Assembly: GCF_012328925.1 (NCBI RefSeq)
Contig: NZ_JAAXLS010000026.1
Span: 23,731 to 87,730, forward strand
DNA: 64,000 nt
Direction: 5' to 3'
Source: Amycolatopsis acididurans
GTDB lineage: Bacteria > Actinomycetota > Actinomycetes > Mycobacteriales > Pseudonocardiaceae
Below, one piece after another: positions 52,463 through 60,670 of the stretch. A program made the position numbers and the translations under genes. The notes under the pieces were generated by a model. It was not told where the DNA came from. It searched no databases and was given only the letters and a program-made list of their open reading frames with translations. Each line of letters starts with the position of its first letter. Positions within the stretch are counted from its first letter, which is position 1.

Positions 52463-53101
52463 ATGCCTCGTCCCTCGCAGCCGCTGCTCAGCCACGAAGG
52501 GGTGGTCACGGCCGCTGTCAAGATCATCGACACCGAGGGCCTCGACGCCCTCAGCCTGCCGCGGCTGGCGAGGGAGCTCAACGTCCGGGCCCCCTCGATC
52601 TACTACCACTTCGCGAACAAGGAAGAGATCCTCGAAGCGGTGGCGCGGGCGATCGTGCTGGAGACGCCGCGACCGCGCGATCGGTCGCCGGAGAACTGGA
52701 TCGAGTACTTCGTCACGCAGAGCCTGAACTTCCGCCGCACCATCCTCAACCACGCCAAGGCGGCCCCGATACTGCTGCGCTACCCGCCCCGTGACGTGCT
52801 GGCCAGGGTGTACGACCGCTCGGCCGCGTTCCTCATCGAGGTCGGCGTGCCCGACGAGCTGCACGTGCTGATCCTCGACGGCCTCGACAAGCTCACCCTC
52901 GGTGCGGCGCTCACCGAGGCGATGAAGAAACCGCGGGACCGCAGCAAGATCTTCCCCCACGCCGATCCCGAAGAGGAACCGAATCTCGCCCGCGCGCTGA
53001 AGGCCAACACGCGCAGTCCGGAAGAACTCTGGGCCGAGTCGGTCCGCACCTTCCTGCGCGGGGTGACCGAGGACCACGGCACCCGCAAGCGCCGGCGCTG
53101 A
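52463..53101 (+). CDS. TetR family regulator (paralogue B)
   Basis: The 212-residue protein matches the TetR at 41220 along its whole length (MPRP start, SLPRLARELNVRAPSIYYHF, split LARELNV and APSIYYHF, then NWIEYFVTQSLNFRRTIL). ATG 52463 is chosen by that match; the TTG 52448 and ATG 52454 upstream are less likely. A CCACGTGG palindrome at 52428-52435 lies 27 bp upstream and may be its operator. It probably controls the oxygenase/SDR operon. Confidence 0.88.
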   Translation: MPRPSQPLLSHEGVVTAAVKIIDTEGLDALSLPRLARELNVRAPSIYYHFANKEEILEAVARAIVLETPRPRDRSPENWIEYFVTQSLNFRRTILNHAKAAPILLRYPPRDVLARVYDRSAAFLIEVGVPDELHVLILDGLDKLTLGAALTEAMKKPRDRSKIFPHADPEEEPNLARALKANTRSPEELWAESVRTFLRGVTEDHGTRKRRR

Positions 53102-53105
53102 CCAC

Positions 53106-53705
53106 TCAGCCGCGCCGGGTCAGGGCGGGCACCACGAAACGCTCGACCATCCGCCGGACCCAGGCGAAGGCCTCCGGTGAGTCCTCGACCTGGCTGATGA
53201 ACATGATCTCCAGGTGCGCGATCCACTCGCACAGTTCGACGACGTCCACCTCCGGCGCGATCTCACCCGCCTGCTGTGCCTCCCGCAGCACCGGTTCCCA
53301 CAGCTCGCGCGTGAGCTCGTTGGCCAGGCCGGTGCCTTCCAGCAGCTTCGTCGCGAGCGCCATCTGCTCCGGCGAGACGAGCAGGCGCATCAGCGGATCG
53401 TGCTTACCGCGGCGGACGTTGCGCACGATCCCGTCGGCGATGCGGGCCTCGATCGTGGGACGGCGCTTGAGGTAGGCCCGCGCCGTTTTCATGTTCACCC
53501 GCGCGCGCCGCCGCACCAGCGCCGTGAGCAGGCTCTCGCGGTCGGCGAAGTAGCGGTAGAGCGTGGCGCGCGAAATACCCGCCGCACGCGCGACGTCCTC
53601 CATCGTGGTCTTCGCGATGCCGTAGTGCTCGAAACACTCGTCAGCGGCGGTCAGGACCTTCTCCACCAGGCCGGGCGCGTCGGTTACGGCGTTGCGGTCA
53701 CTCAC
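53106..53705 (-). CDS. TetR family regulator
   Basis: The 199-residue protein has the domain ILTAADECF...TTMEDVARAAGISRATLYRYF (split MEDVARAAGISRA and TLYRYF) at about 20-60 and a ligand domain with a hydrophobic helix pattern. The start is a GTG at 53705. It is convergent with TetR B (4-bp gap) and lies downstream of the decayed FadD/crotonase remnant. Its targets are unknown. Confidence 0.87.
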   Translation of the reverse strand: MSDRNAVTDAPGLVEKVLTAADECFEHYGIAKTTMEDVARAAGISRATLYRYFADRESLLTALVRRRARVNMKTARAYLKRRPTIEARIADGIVRNVRRGKHDPLMRLLVSPEQMALATKLLEGTGLANELTRELWEPVLREAQQAGEIAPEVDVVELCEWIAHLEIMFISQVEDSPEAFAWVRRMVERFVVPALTRRG

Positions 53706-53733
53706 GGCGCTCAGCGTACGTCAGCGCGCGTGT

Positions 53734-54041
53734 TCACCGGTTCTGGTACACGGGTGGCCGTTTCTCCGGCAACGCCGCGTTGTGGAAGCTCGTGGCTTCC
53801 AGTCGAGTGCGGCCTGAAGCAGCTTGTCGTCATCGACCACAGTGGACACCAGCCCGATGCGCTCGGCCTCCTGCGCGGTGACCGAACCGGAGAGCCCGGC
53901 CGCGCGCAACGCCGACGCCAGCCGCCCGGCGCGGTCGTCCAGCTCCGCCCAGGAAACGGCCCGATCGCCGTGCATCAGCGCGGTGTCCCCGGGCCGAACC
54001 CTGGCCAGCGCCTCGAAAACCGTCGCGAAGTTCCACGTCAT
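53734..54041 (-). pseudogene. Acyl-CoA synthetase N-terminus fused to crotonase C-terminus
   Basis: From a well-placed ATG (GAGGAGG upstream) the first 48 residues or so are the start of an acyl-CoA ligase (MTWNFATVFEALARVRPGD...WAELDDRAGRLASAL). The frame then runs straight into the end of an enoyl-CoA hydratase (VTAQEAERIGLVSTVVDDD). After ALDW one base shift moves the remaining family C-terminus (ATSFHNAALPEKRPPVYQNR) to another frame that stops at 53734. A large deletion thus joined two genes, followed by a frameshift. Confidence 0.88.
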
Positions 54042-54051
54042 CGTTGCCTCC

Positions 54052-54274
54052 TCAGCCCAAAGTCCTCGGCCCACGCCGGGCGGCCTCGTTGGCCAGCGAC
54101 TTGCACAGCCCGCTCAGCCCGGCTCTCGCGGCGGCGTACGCACTGGTGGTCGGCAGGTGCCTGCGCCCCTACCGAGGCGCCGAGGCACACCCGGCGCGCC
54201 CAGCGCTCGCGAACGTTTGCGACCATCGCCGCGACCTCCTCCGCGTCGGCCGCGATCGCGCCCGCCGCGGTGGG
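54052..54274 (-). pseudogene. Remnant of an SDR gene
   Basis: No full frame exists, but the end reads AYAAARAGLSGLCKSLANEA and stops at 54052, which matches the SDR helix after the Tyr-x3-Lys site. Upstream, in another frame, PTAAGAIAADAEEVAAMVANVRERW (split at ADAEEVAAMV) looks like the SDR helix before the NNAG strand. The middle of the gene is gone. Confidence 0.75.
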
Positions 54275-55450
54275 TCACAGTGCCGTCTCGGACCCGAACA
54301 CCGTCGCGCTGACCAGTGGCGCCATCGGCCCGCCGAGCAGCAGCGAGACCCCGGCGCCCTCGACCTGGTTCGGGGACGTGCCCCGGATCTGCCGCACCGC
54401 CTCCACCGCGAGCCCGATCCCGTGCACGAAACCCTCGGCGATGTTGCCGCCGGAGGTGTTGACGGACAGCCCCCCGCCGGGCGCCCGCAGGTTGTCCGCC
54501 GTCATGAACTCGCCCGCCGCGGCCCCTGGCGGGCACAGGCCCACGTCGATCAGGGAGGCGACCGCGGGTCCGGTGAAGTTCTCATACACCTGCACCACGT
54601 CGACCTCGCCCGCCTTGATCCCGGCGGTGTTCCACATCCGTGACACCAGCGCCGGGTGGAAACCCGCGCTGGTGTAGGCCTCGTCGTTCTCCAGCTGCTC
54701 GCTCCAGTCCGGACCGGCGCCCTGCACCCCGGAAAGCACGTACGCGGGCGGCTGCGCGAACTCCTTGGCCCGTTCCGCCGGCACCACGAGCAACGCACTC
54801 GCGCCGTCGTTCTCCCGGGAGCAGTCGAAGAGCCGCAACGGCTCGGCGATCCAGCGCGAATCCGCGTACACCCCGGGATCCAGCGGCTTTCCGTAGGCGG
54901 CCGCGTCGGGGTTCTGTTGCGCGTGCAGGTAGGAGACCTCGGTCAGCGCCTCCATCGCGGACCGCGGCACGCCGCCGGCCTCCAGCAACCGCTGCGTGCG
55001 CAACGCGCAGATCTGCGCCGGGGTCACGATGCCGTGTGCGGTCAGCAGCGGCGGGAAATGGCCCTTGCCATAGCTCTGCCGCCCGTCGTCGGCTTCGGTG
55101 ATGCCGCGGTACACGGCCACACATTCGGCCTGTCCGGTCGCGACCGCGGCCGCCGCCGCGTTGACCGCCGCGGCGACACCGCCGCCTCCCCCGCCCCAGA
55201 CCATGGTCGACCAGCGGACCTCACGCACGCCCAGTGAGGCACCCACCACGAGGCCCTCGTTCATGTCGTTGGCGTAGGACACGAAACCGTCGATGCCGCG
55301 CGGGTCCGCGCCCGCGTCGTCGCACGCGGCGAGGATCGCCTTGAGGATCAGCGTCAGCGCGGAATCCTCACTGGTGCCTCGTTTGTGGTAGCGCGGGCTG
55401 CCGATGCCGACGACGGCGGCCGCGCCACGAAAGCCTTGTCCTGCGGTCAT
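54275..55450 (-). CDS. Thiolase-fold Ltp2-like aldolase (second intact copy)
   Basis: The 391-residue protein matches 13044-14213 throughout, including VQVYENFTG and NTSGGNIAEGFVHG, and keeps the active-site tyrosine missing from 37067. It should cleave a beta-hydroxyacyl-CoA together with the DUF35 fusion whose gene ends 1 bp before its ATG. Confidence 0.87.
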   Translation of the reverse strand: MTAGQGFRGAAAVVGIGSPRYHKRGTSEDSALTLILKAILAACDDAGADPRGIDGFVSYANDMNEGLVVGASLGVREVRWSTMVWGGGGGGVAAAVNAAAAAVATGQAECVAVYRGITEADDGRQSYGKGHFPPLLTAHGIVTPAQICALRTQRLLEAGGVPRSAMEALTEVSYLHAQQNPDAAAYGKPLDPGVYADSRWIAEPLRLFDCSRENDGASALLVVPAERAKEFAQPPAYVLSGVQGAGPDWSEQLENDEAYTSAGFHPALVSRMWNTAGIKAGEVDVVQVYENFTGPAVASLIDVGLCPPGAAAGEFMTADNLRAPGGGLSVNTSGGNIAEGFVHGIGLAVEAVRQIRGTSPNQVEGAGVSLLLGGPMAPLVSATVFGSETAL

Positions 55451-55451
55451 G

Positions 55452-56210
55452 TCACGCCTCCCGGCTCAGTCGCCAGCGCAGCACCGGCCAGCCCCCGTCG
55501 GGCGCGGCCTCGAATTCGGCACGGACCGGCTCCCCGATCCGCGGCTCCACCCCGTCCGCGTCGAGCAGGACGCCCAGCAAGCGCTTGCCACCCGCCTGCG
55601 GCAGTTCGGCCAGCACCGTGACGAACGGCAGATGACCGGAGAACTCGGGCGCGAACGGCTGCCAGGTGCGGGTCCACGAGAAGACCGTCCCGGTGGGTTC
55701 GACCGCTGTCCACGACACCGTGAAACCGTGGCAGCGTGGGCAGATCGGGCGCCACGGCCAGATCCAGTTCGCACAGTCGTCGCACCGCGGTACGCGCAGT
55801 TCGCCCTCGCGCAGCCCTTCCCAGTGCGGGGTGTCGTTGCCGTCCTCGGCGGGCCCGGTGCTGTCCATCCTCGGTGGCGTCGCCGGCAGGTTCCGGACCT
55901 GCGTGACCCGCCAGCCTTCCGGCAGCCGGATCCAGCGCGAGCGCAGCACGGTTTCCGAACCGTCGGCCGCGGTGTAGCGGATGTGGGCGGCGAACAACCC
56001 GCCCTCGTCGGGCCGCAGGTCGAGCAGTTCGGACTTGACCAGATCGGGCGGCAGGGACGCCGACGCGATCAGCTGCGCGATGCGATCGGGCCGGAAGTCC
56101 GCCAGCACCGCCTTGTTGTCGCCGGCGGCCACGATGCGGCCGTGCCGCTCGGCGACCTCGACGAGATCCGCCGGAACTCCTGGGAACACGCTTCCCTCCA
56201 CGGTGGTCAT
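55452..56210 (-). CDS. NTF2-like domain fused to DUF35 OB-fold protein
   Basis: The 252-residue protein has an N-terminal domain of about 110 residues with a hydratase/SnoaL-like pattern (AERHGRIVAAGD; VLADFRPDRIAQLI; beta strands LRSRWIRLPEGWRVTQVRNL abbreviated) and a C-terminal DUF35 with CDDCANWIWPWRPICPRCH and GTVFSWTRTWQPF. In steroid catabolism ChsH2 fuses a MaoC hydratase domain to DUF35; here the N-terminal part looks like an NTF2-like fold instead. It may supply hydration or dehydration to the Ltp-bound substrate (inference). Its start overlaps the crotonase stop and its end meets the Ltp start. Confidence 0.85.
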   Translation of the reverse strand: MTTVEGSVFPGVPADLVEVAERHGRIVAAGDNKAVLADFRPDRIAQLIASASLPPDLVKSELLDLRPDEGGLFAAHIRYTAADGSETVLRSRWIRLPEGWRVTQVRNLPATPPRMDSTGPAEDGNDTPHWEGLREGELRVPRCDDCANWIWPWRPICPRCHGFTVSWTAVEPTGTVFSWTRTWQPFAPEFSGHLPFVTVLAELPQAGGKRLLGVLLDADGVEPRIGEPVRAEFEAAPDGGWPVLRWRLSREA

Positions 56211-57007
56211 CGGCCGCTCCAGCGCGGCGCCCGCTTCTCCGCGAACGCGCGCGGTCCTTCCCGCGCGTCGTCCGAGCGCATGACGGTGCGCGCGGCCTGC
56301 TCGTTCAGCCGCCAGATCTCCTCGCCCCAGTCCGAGCCCGCCTCGCGGCTTTCGTGCATGACGCGTTTGGTCTCGCGGACCGACACGGGAGCGTTGGCGG
56401 CGATCGTCTCGGCGAGTTCGAGGGCCGTCTCCAGCGCTTTTCCTTGTGGCGCCGTGCGATTGACAAGGCCGAGTTCGGCCGCCCTGGCCGCCGTGATCGG
56501 CTGGCCGGTCAGGCCGATCTCGAGCGCGATCTTCATCGGGATCAGGCGCGGCAGCCGCAGCACGCCACCGGCGGCCGCGAGCAGGCCCCGGCGGACCTCC
56601 GGCAGCCCCAGTTCGGCCGTCTCGTCCACCACCGCGAGGTCGCACGCCAGCACGATCTCGGTGCCGCCGCCGAGGGCGAACCCGTTGACCGCGGCGATGG
56701 TCGGCGTGGCGATCCAGTGCCGCACGATCCCCGCGAACCCCCATTCGGGATGCTCCGGCGGATCGATCGGGCGGCGGCGCGCGACCTCCTTCAGGTCGGC
56801 GCCCGCACAGAAAGCGCGGCCCGCACCGGTGATCACCACGGCGCGCACGCCGGGATCGGCGTCGGCCGCCGCGAGCGCGGTGCCCGCGGCGGTGGCCAGT
56901 TCGGCGTTGACGGCGTTGAGCGCCGCCGGACGGTTCAACGTCACGATGCCGACATGGCCGCGACGCTCGTACAAGGCCGCGGGTTCTGACGTCGTTGTCA
57001 CTGCCAT
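56207..57007 (-). CDS. Enoyl-CoA hydratase (crotonase family)
   Basis: The 266-residue crotonase has both catalytic glutamates (GGGTEIVLACD and LGLPEV) and oxyanion segments FCAGADLK and GFALGGG. It should hydrate the enoyl-CoA upstream of the Ltp/DUF35 step. It is coupled to the fusion gene by an ATGA overlap and lies 3 bp after the Rieske stop. Confidence 0.88.
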   Translation of the reverse strand: MAVTTTSEPAALYERRGHVGIVTLNRPAALNAVNAELATAAGTALAAADADPGVRAVVITGAGRAFCAGADLKEVARRRPIDPPEHPEWGFAGIVRHWIATPTIAAVNGFALGGGTEIVLACDLAVVDETAELGLPEVRRGLLAAAGGVLRLPRLIPMKIALEIGLTGQPITAARAAELGLVNRTAPQGKALETALELAETIAANAPVSVRETKRVMHESREAGSDWGEEIWRLNEQAARTVMRSDDAREGPRAFAEKRAPRWSGR

Positions 57008-57010
57008 TCC

Positions 57011-58180
57011 TTACTGGGCCAGGAGTTTCTGGACCTCGCGGTGGAACACCTGGTTGCCGGTCTCGTTGCGGCCGTAGAGCATCTCGCCCGCGTCCTCGCT
57101 GAACATGGCGACCTGCGAGCTGCGCAGGAGCGGGAAATCCTCCTGGTGCAGCACGTCCAGCAGGATCTGCCAGTTCTTCTCCCAGCGCCGCGTCCACTTC
57201 TCCTCGTCGAACGGAGTGGCCTCCAGCGGTGGCACCATGACGCGCATCTCCATCCAGCAGCGTCCCGGGTCGCGCGGGTGCGGGCGGAAGGTGAGCAGTT
57301 CGAAGTGGTCGTCCGGCAGCCGCAGCAGCGTGCTGTTCGGCAGCAGGAAATGGCTTTCGGTCACATGCCGGGCCAGGCTTTCCTCGCCGGGGTCCTCGTC
57401 GATCCAGCGGTCGATCGTCTTGCGCGGCGCGAGCCAGCGCGCGTGCCTGCCGAAGTCCTCGAAGGCGTAGACGTTGGTGTGGATGATCTTGCCCGCGGTG
57501 TTCGGGTGCGCGTACTGGATGTGGTATCCGTCCACGAAGGCGTCCTGCATGACCTTCCAGTTGACCGGCTCGTCGAACCCCTCCCAGCGGAACGACACGA
57601 GCTTGTCGAGCTGGTAGCCGGCCATGATCCGGTCCACCTCGGGGCCGAGCCAGGACGCCACGTCGATCTCGGCGCCCGCGCGGTCGACCAGCCAGATGAA
57701 CCCGTGCCGCTCCTGCACGGGCAGCTCGATCAGCCCGAACCTGCCGTGATCGAATTCGCCGACCGTGTTCTCCCGGGTGATCGTGCGCAGCGTGCCGTCG
57801 GTGTCGTAGGACCAGCGGTGGTACCCGCACGAGAACAGCCGGCACTTGCCCTCGGGCTGTTCTTCCAGCAGCGCGCCACGGTGCCGGCACTGGTTGACGA
57901 ACGCCTTCACCCCGCCGTCGCGCTGCCGGACGATGATCACGTTGTTGCGCGGCATGCGAATCGTGCGGAAGTCGTTGGGCGTGGGGATTTCCGATCCGTG
58001 CGCCACGATCGAGGGCACGCGGCCGAAGATCAGGTCGCACTCACGCTTGGCGACGGCGGGATCGGTGAACTCCTCCGGCCCGAACTCGACCATGCCGTCG
58101 AACTGGTCGGTCGTCCCATCCCGCAGGTGGGTCAGCAGGCGACGGATACGGCTCTCGCGCTCGACGTCGTATTCGGACAC
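57011..58180 (-). CDS. Rieske non-haem iron oxygenase, alpha subunit
   Basis: The 389-residue protein aligns without gaps to 50476-51642 over the N-terminal 120 residues, with Cys98, His100, Cys118, His121 and the DGYHIQYAH iron ligand motif. The GTG at 58180 lies just behind GGGAGG and makes the two proteins start at the same place; an ATG at 58192 is the alternative. Electrons probably come from 27127-28086, since the local reductase gene is broken. It leads the operon 58180-54275. Confidence 0.9.
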   Translation of the reverse strand: MSEYDVERESRIRRLLTHLRDGTTDQFDGMVEFGPEEFTDPAVAKRECDLIFGRVPSIVAHGSEIPTPNDFRTIRMPRNNVIIVRQRDGGVKAFVNQCRHRGALLEEQPEGKCRLFSCGYHRWSYDTDGTLRTITRENTVGEFDHGRFGLIELPVQERHGFIWLVDRAGAEIDVASWLGPEVDRIMAGYQLDKLVSFRWEGFDEPVNWKVMQDAFVDGYHIQYAHPNTAGKIIHTNVYAFEDFGRHARWLAPRKTIDRWIDEDPGEESLARHVTESHFLLPNSTLLRLPDDHFELLTFRPHPRDPGRCWMEMRVMVPPLEATPFDEEKWTRRWEKNWQILLDVLHQEDFPLLRSSQVAMFSEDAGEMLYGRNETGNQVFHREVQKLLAQ

Positions 58181-58192
58181 GACACCTCCCAT

Positions 58193-58226
58193 CCTAGAAT
58201 TCTTATCTTATGTCGTTAGTTTTATG
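58193..58226. promoter_or_regulatory. AT-rich promoter region of the Rieske operon
   Basis: The 34 bp between the GNAT stop and the Rieske start include CTAGAATTCTTATCTTATG and TCGTTAGTTTTATG. The half-sites TTATCTTA and GTTAG resemble other AT-rich sites in the window. No better promoter is seen for this operon. Confidence 0.4.
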
Positions 58227-59135
58227 TCAGCAAGAGCGTTGCAGCGGGATACGGAAACACAGATCCGTCTGGTCGTGATGAAATCCGAGCAGGCGGCAGG
58301 TGCGGACCAGATCGTCGCCGACCGCGTTCACGAGCATCTCGACCTCGCGCGCGCCGGCACCGGTGAGGCGGTCCACCGCATGGCTGAGCAACGCCGCGCG
58401 CGCCGCGTGCTCGTCCGCGCCGGGCGCGAGCCCGAGCGTGCGGATCGTGCCCGGTTCCGGCCCTTCGCGACCGGGACCGCTCAGCGCGACGAATCCCGCG
58501 ACGGTCCCGTCGCGGTCCTTCGCGACGAGCAGTTCGCCGTCCGGATCGACGGGCGCGAGCCAGGCCCTGCCGGCCCGGACCAGTTCCTCGCGCTGCACGC
58601 CGGACTCGACCGGCGCCACCGTGACGTCGTGCGCCGTCTCCGGCAGCCGGTCGCGTGCCTTGCCGGGGCGCACGATGCGCCACACGCTGCGCACGACGTC
58701 CGCGTCGAATCGCCGGGCCATCCGCTCGGCCGCCGGATGCGAGCCACGCGCCCAGACCCGCAGGGACCTCGCCCCGGTTCCCGCCCAGCCGTCGCCGTCA
58801 TTCACCGCGAAACCCAGCTCTTCCAGCAGCAGCGTTCCCACCCCCAGCGAACGGAATTCGGGATGCACCACGAACTCCAGCACCCCGTCGCCGTCCGGCC
58901 CGGCGCACACCCGCAGGAACGCCACCGCGCGCCGGCGCCCGGGCGTCACCGAGCCCACGTCCGGCGTCATCCACGCGACCAGTTCGCGTGTCCGGACCGC
59001 GTCCGCGGGACCGGGATCGAGCTGCGGGGGTTGCGCGGAGAATCCCTGCTCCGCGTCGAAGTCGGCCGCGACCTCGAGCAGCTCCACGACTTCGGCTCGG
59101 GCACTCCAGGAATCCGCCCACTCGTAAGTGATCAT
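58227..59135 (-). CDS. GNAT family acetyltransferase, double-domain
   Basis: The 302-residue protein has two GNAT domains (about 5-150 and 155-300). The first keeps the acetyl-CoA loop RSLGVGTLLLEELG; the second has a weaker pattern (TLGLAPGADEHAARAALL). This matches mycothiol synthase-like (MshD) architecture, but the sequence may be another tandem GNAT. The ATG at 59135 overlaps the stop of the thiolase-like gene. Substrate unknown. Confidence 0.75.
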   Translation of the reverse strand: MITYEWADSWSARAEVVELLEVAADFDAEQGFSAQPPQLDPGPADAVRTRELVAWMTPDVGSVTPGRRRAVAFLRVCAGPDGDGVLEFVVHPEFRSLGVGTLLLEELGFAVNDGDGWAGTGARSLRVWARGSHPAAERMARRFDADVVRSVWRIVRPGKARDRLPETAHDVTVAPVESGVQREELVRAGRAWLAPVDPDGELLVAKDRDGTVAGFVALSGPGREGPEPGTIRTLGLAPGADEHAARAALLSHAVDRLTGAGAREVEMLVNAVGDDLVRTCRLLGFHHDQTDLCFRIPLQRSC

Positions 59136-60625
59136 CGAACCCCCTCCGGCCATCCCGTTCCGTCCTCACCGACGGCGACCGGCGCACCGGCCATCTCGTC
59201 GGAGACCAGCGTCGCCAGGGTCTCGGGTTCCCGGTTCACGGCGAGCGTCCTGGCCCCCTCCGGCGTGCGGACCGCCAGGAACGCGGTCTCCGGCGCGCCA
59301 CCACGGTCGTGCACCACTGTCCACGACTCCAGCGAACCGGTGCCCTGCCAGGAATCCAGCGCGGGCGTCGTCGGTTCGCGGTCCACCTCGGACTGCACGT
59401 TCTCCGACCGGAACCCCTCCGGCGGCGGCTCGGTGCCGTACACGCCCAGCGCGTGCTTGGTGAGGTAGCCGCCGTTGGCCGTGATCAGCCCCTTTCCGCC
59501 GCATTCGCGCAGCGCCGTGATCATGGTGGCGATGGAGTGCGTGACGTAGTTGTTCCACGGGCCGCCCGCGAAGGTCAGTCCGCCCGTGATGGTCAGCGGC
59601 CGCGCGGGATCGTCCACCGGCAGCCCCAGTTCCGCCGCCGCGACCTGCACCGCGGCGGGGAAACACGAGTAGATGTCGACCGGCCCGAGATCGCCGGCAC
59701 CGGCTCCGGCCAGGCTCAGGGCGCGCTGTCCGGCGATCCTGATCGCTGGTGAGCCGTGCAGTGCCTGCCGCTCGGCGATCGCGTACGTGTCGTGTGCCTC
59801 GGCCGAGGACCACGGGAACACCCAGTTCTCCCGCGGCACCCCCGCGCGCACCGCCGCGGCCACCGAGCACAGGAGCACGGCCGCGCCCTGCTCGACCATG
59901 TTGTTGGAGTTCATCAGCTTCGGATACGGCCAGGAGATCCACCGGTTGGCCGGTGACGGCGTGGTGATCTCTTCGGCGCTGCAGGCCCGCGTCGTCCACG
60001 CGTGCGGGTTGCGCGCGGCCACCTCGCTGAACCGCGACCACAGCTCGCCGCAGTGCTTGAGATGCTGGTCGATGCCGCGTCCCGCGGCGATGCGCAGCGA
60101 CTGCTCGAACAGCGGGTACACCGACGACGGCCGGTCGAGACCGATGCGCAGCTCGCCGTCGCCCAGCAGCGGCTCGGCCGCTCCGAGCACCGGCGCCTTG
60201 GTGACCGACTCGTCCTGCACCGTCCAGTCGGGCCGCTTGCCCTCGGCGCGCAGCCGCATCCGCGTCCGCCACGCCTCGGCCCCGCCGATCAGCACCACAT
60301 CGGCGCGGCCTTCGGCGATGTCGGCGGCCGCGCCGCTGACCAGCGCCTGCGGGCTGTTGCCGCCGTCGCCGGTGTAGGCGGTGTGGCGGGGGCTCGCGCC
60401 CAGTTCGGCCGCGACCAGCCTGCCGGGATCGCGATAGCGCCAGGACAGCATCCGGACGAGGCGGATCGAGTCGAGGGCGCGGAGCAGGCCGCGGCCGCCG
60501 GAGTCCAGCTCGGCTGCGCGTGCGGCTTCCGCGATCAGCGCCACCGGTTCGCGTTCCGGCTCGCCGTCCCTGCGGTTGAGCTGGCCGCCGCCGACCAGGA
60601 CGGGGGTACGCGGGTCCAGCGACAT
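59132..60625 (-). CDS. Thiolase-like protein with extra C-terminal domain (TLP1 type)
   Basis: The 497-residue protein is a paralogue of 20968-22455: thiolase fold with DIYSCFPA near 330 and GGLTFAGGPWNNY, and an added C-terminal domain after about 400. The loop where thiolases carry the nucleophilic Cys reads TAYTGDGGNSP, without Cys, so it is unlikely to be a classic thiolase. It is the first gene of a unit with the GNAT gene, behind a perfect AT-rich palindrome. Confidence 0.82.
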   Translation of the reverse strand: MSLDPRTPVLVGGGQLNRRDGEPEREPVALIAEAARAAELDSGGRGLLRALDSIRLVRMLSWRYRDPGRLVAAELGASPRHTAYTGDGGNSPQALVSGAAADIAEGRADVVLIGGAEAWRTRMRLRAEGKRPDWTVQDESVTKAPVLGAAEPLLGDGELRIGLDRPSSVYPLFEQSLRIAAGRGIDQHLKHCGELWSRFSEVAARNPHAWTTRACSAEEITTPSPANRWISWPYPKLMNSNNMVEQGAAVLLCSVAAAVRAGVPRENWVFPWSSAEAHDTYAIAERQALHGSPAIRIAGQRALSLAGAGAGDLGPVDIYSCFPAAVQVAAAELGLPVDDPARPLTITGGLTFAGGPWNNYVTHSIATMITALRECGGKGLITANGGYLTKHALGVYGTEPPPEGFRSENVQSEVDREPTTPALDSWQGTGSLESWTVVHDRGGAPETAFLAVRTPEGARTLAVNREPETLATLVSDEMAGAPVAVGEDGTGWPEGVR

Positions 60626-60650
60626 CGATGGGTCCTCCCACTCGTCAGTT

Positions 60651-60667
60651 ATCTAATGCCTTTAGAT
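60651..60667. promoter_or_regulatory. Perfect AT-rich palindrome ATCTAA-N5-TTAGAT
   Basis: ATCTAATGCCTTTAGAT has perfect 6-bp arms and is the best copy of the AT-rich site family. It lies 26 bp upstream of the thiolase-like gene start and just after the end of the reductase pseudogene. Confidence 0.7.
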
Positions 60668-60670
60668 ATA

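Noticed and set aside
55452..58040. Extension of the NTF2-DUF35 frame far upstream as one 862-residue protein
   Set aside because: The extra part is a shadow of the crotonase and Rieske genes. The ATG at 56210 overlaps the crotonase stop and gives a sensible domain start.
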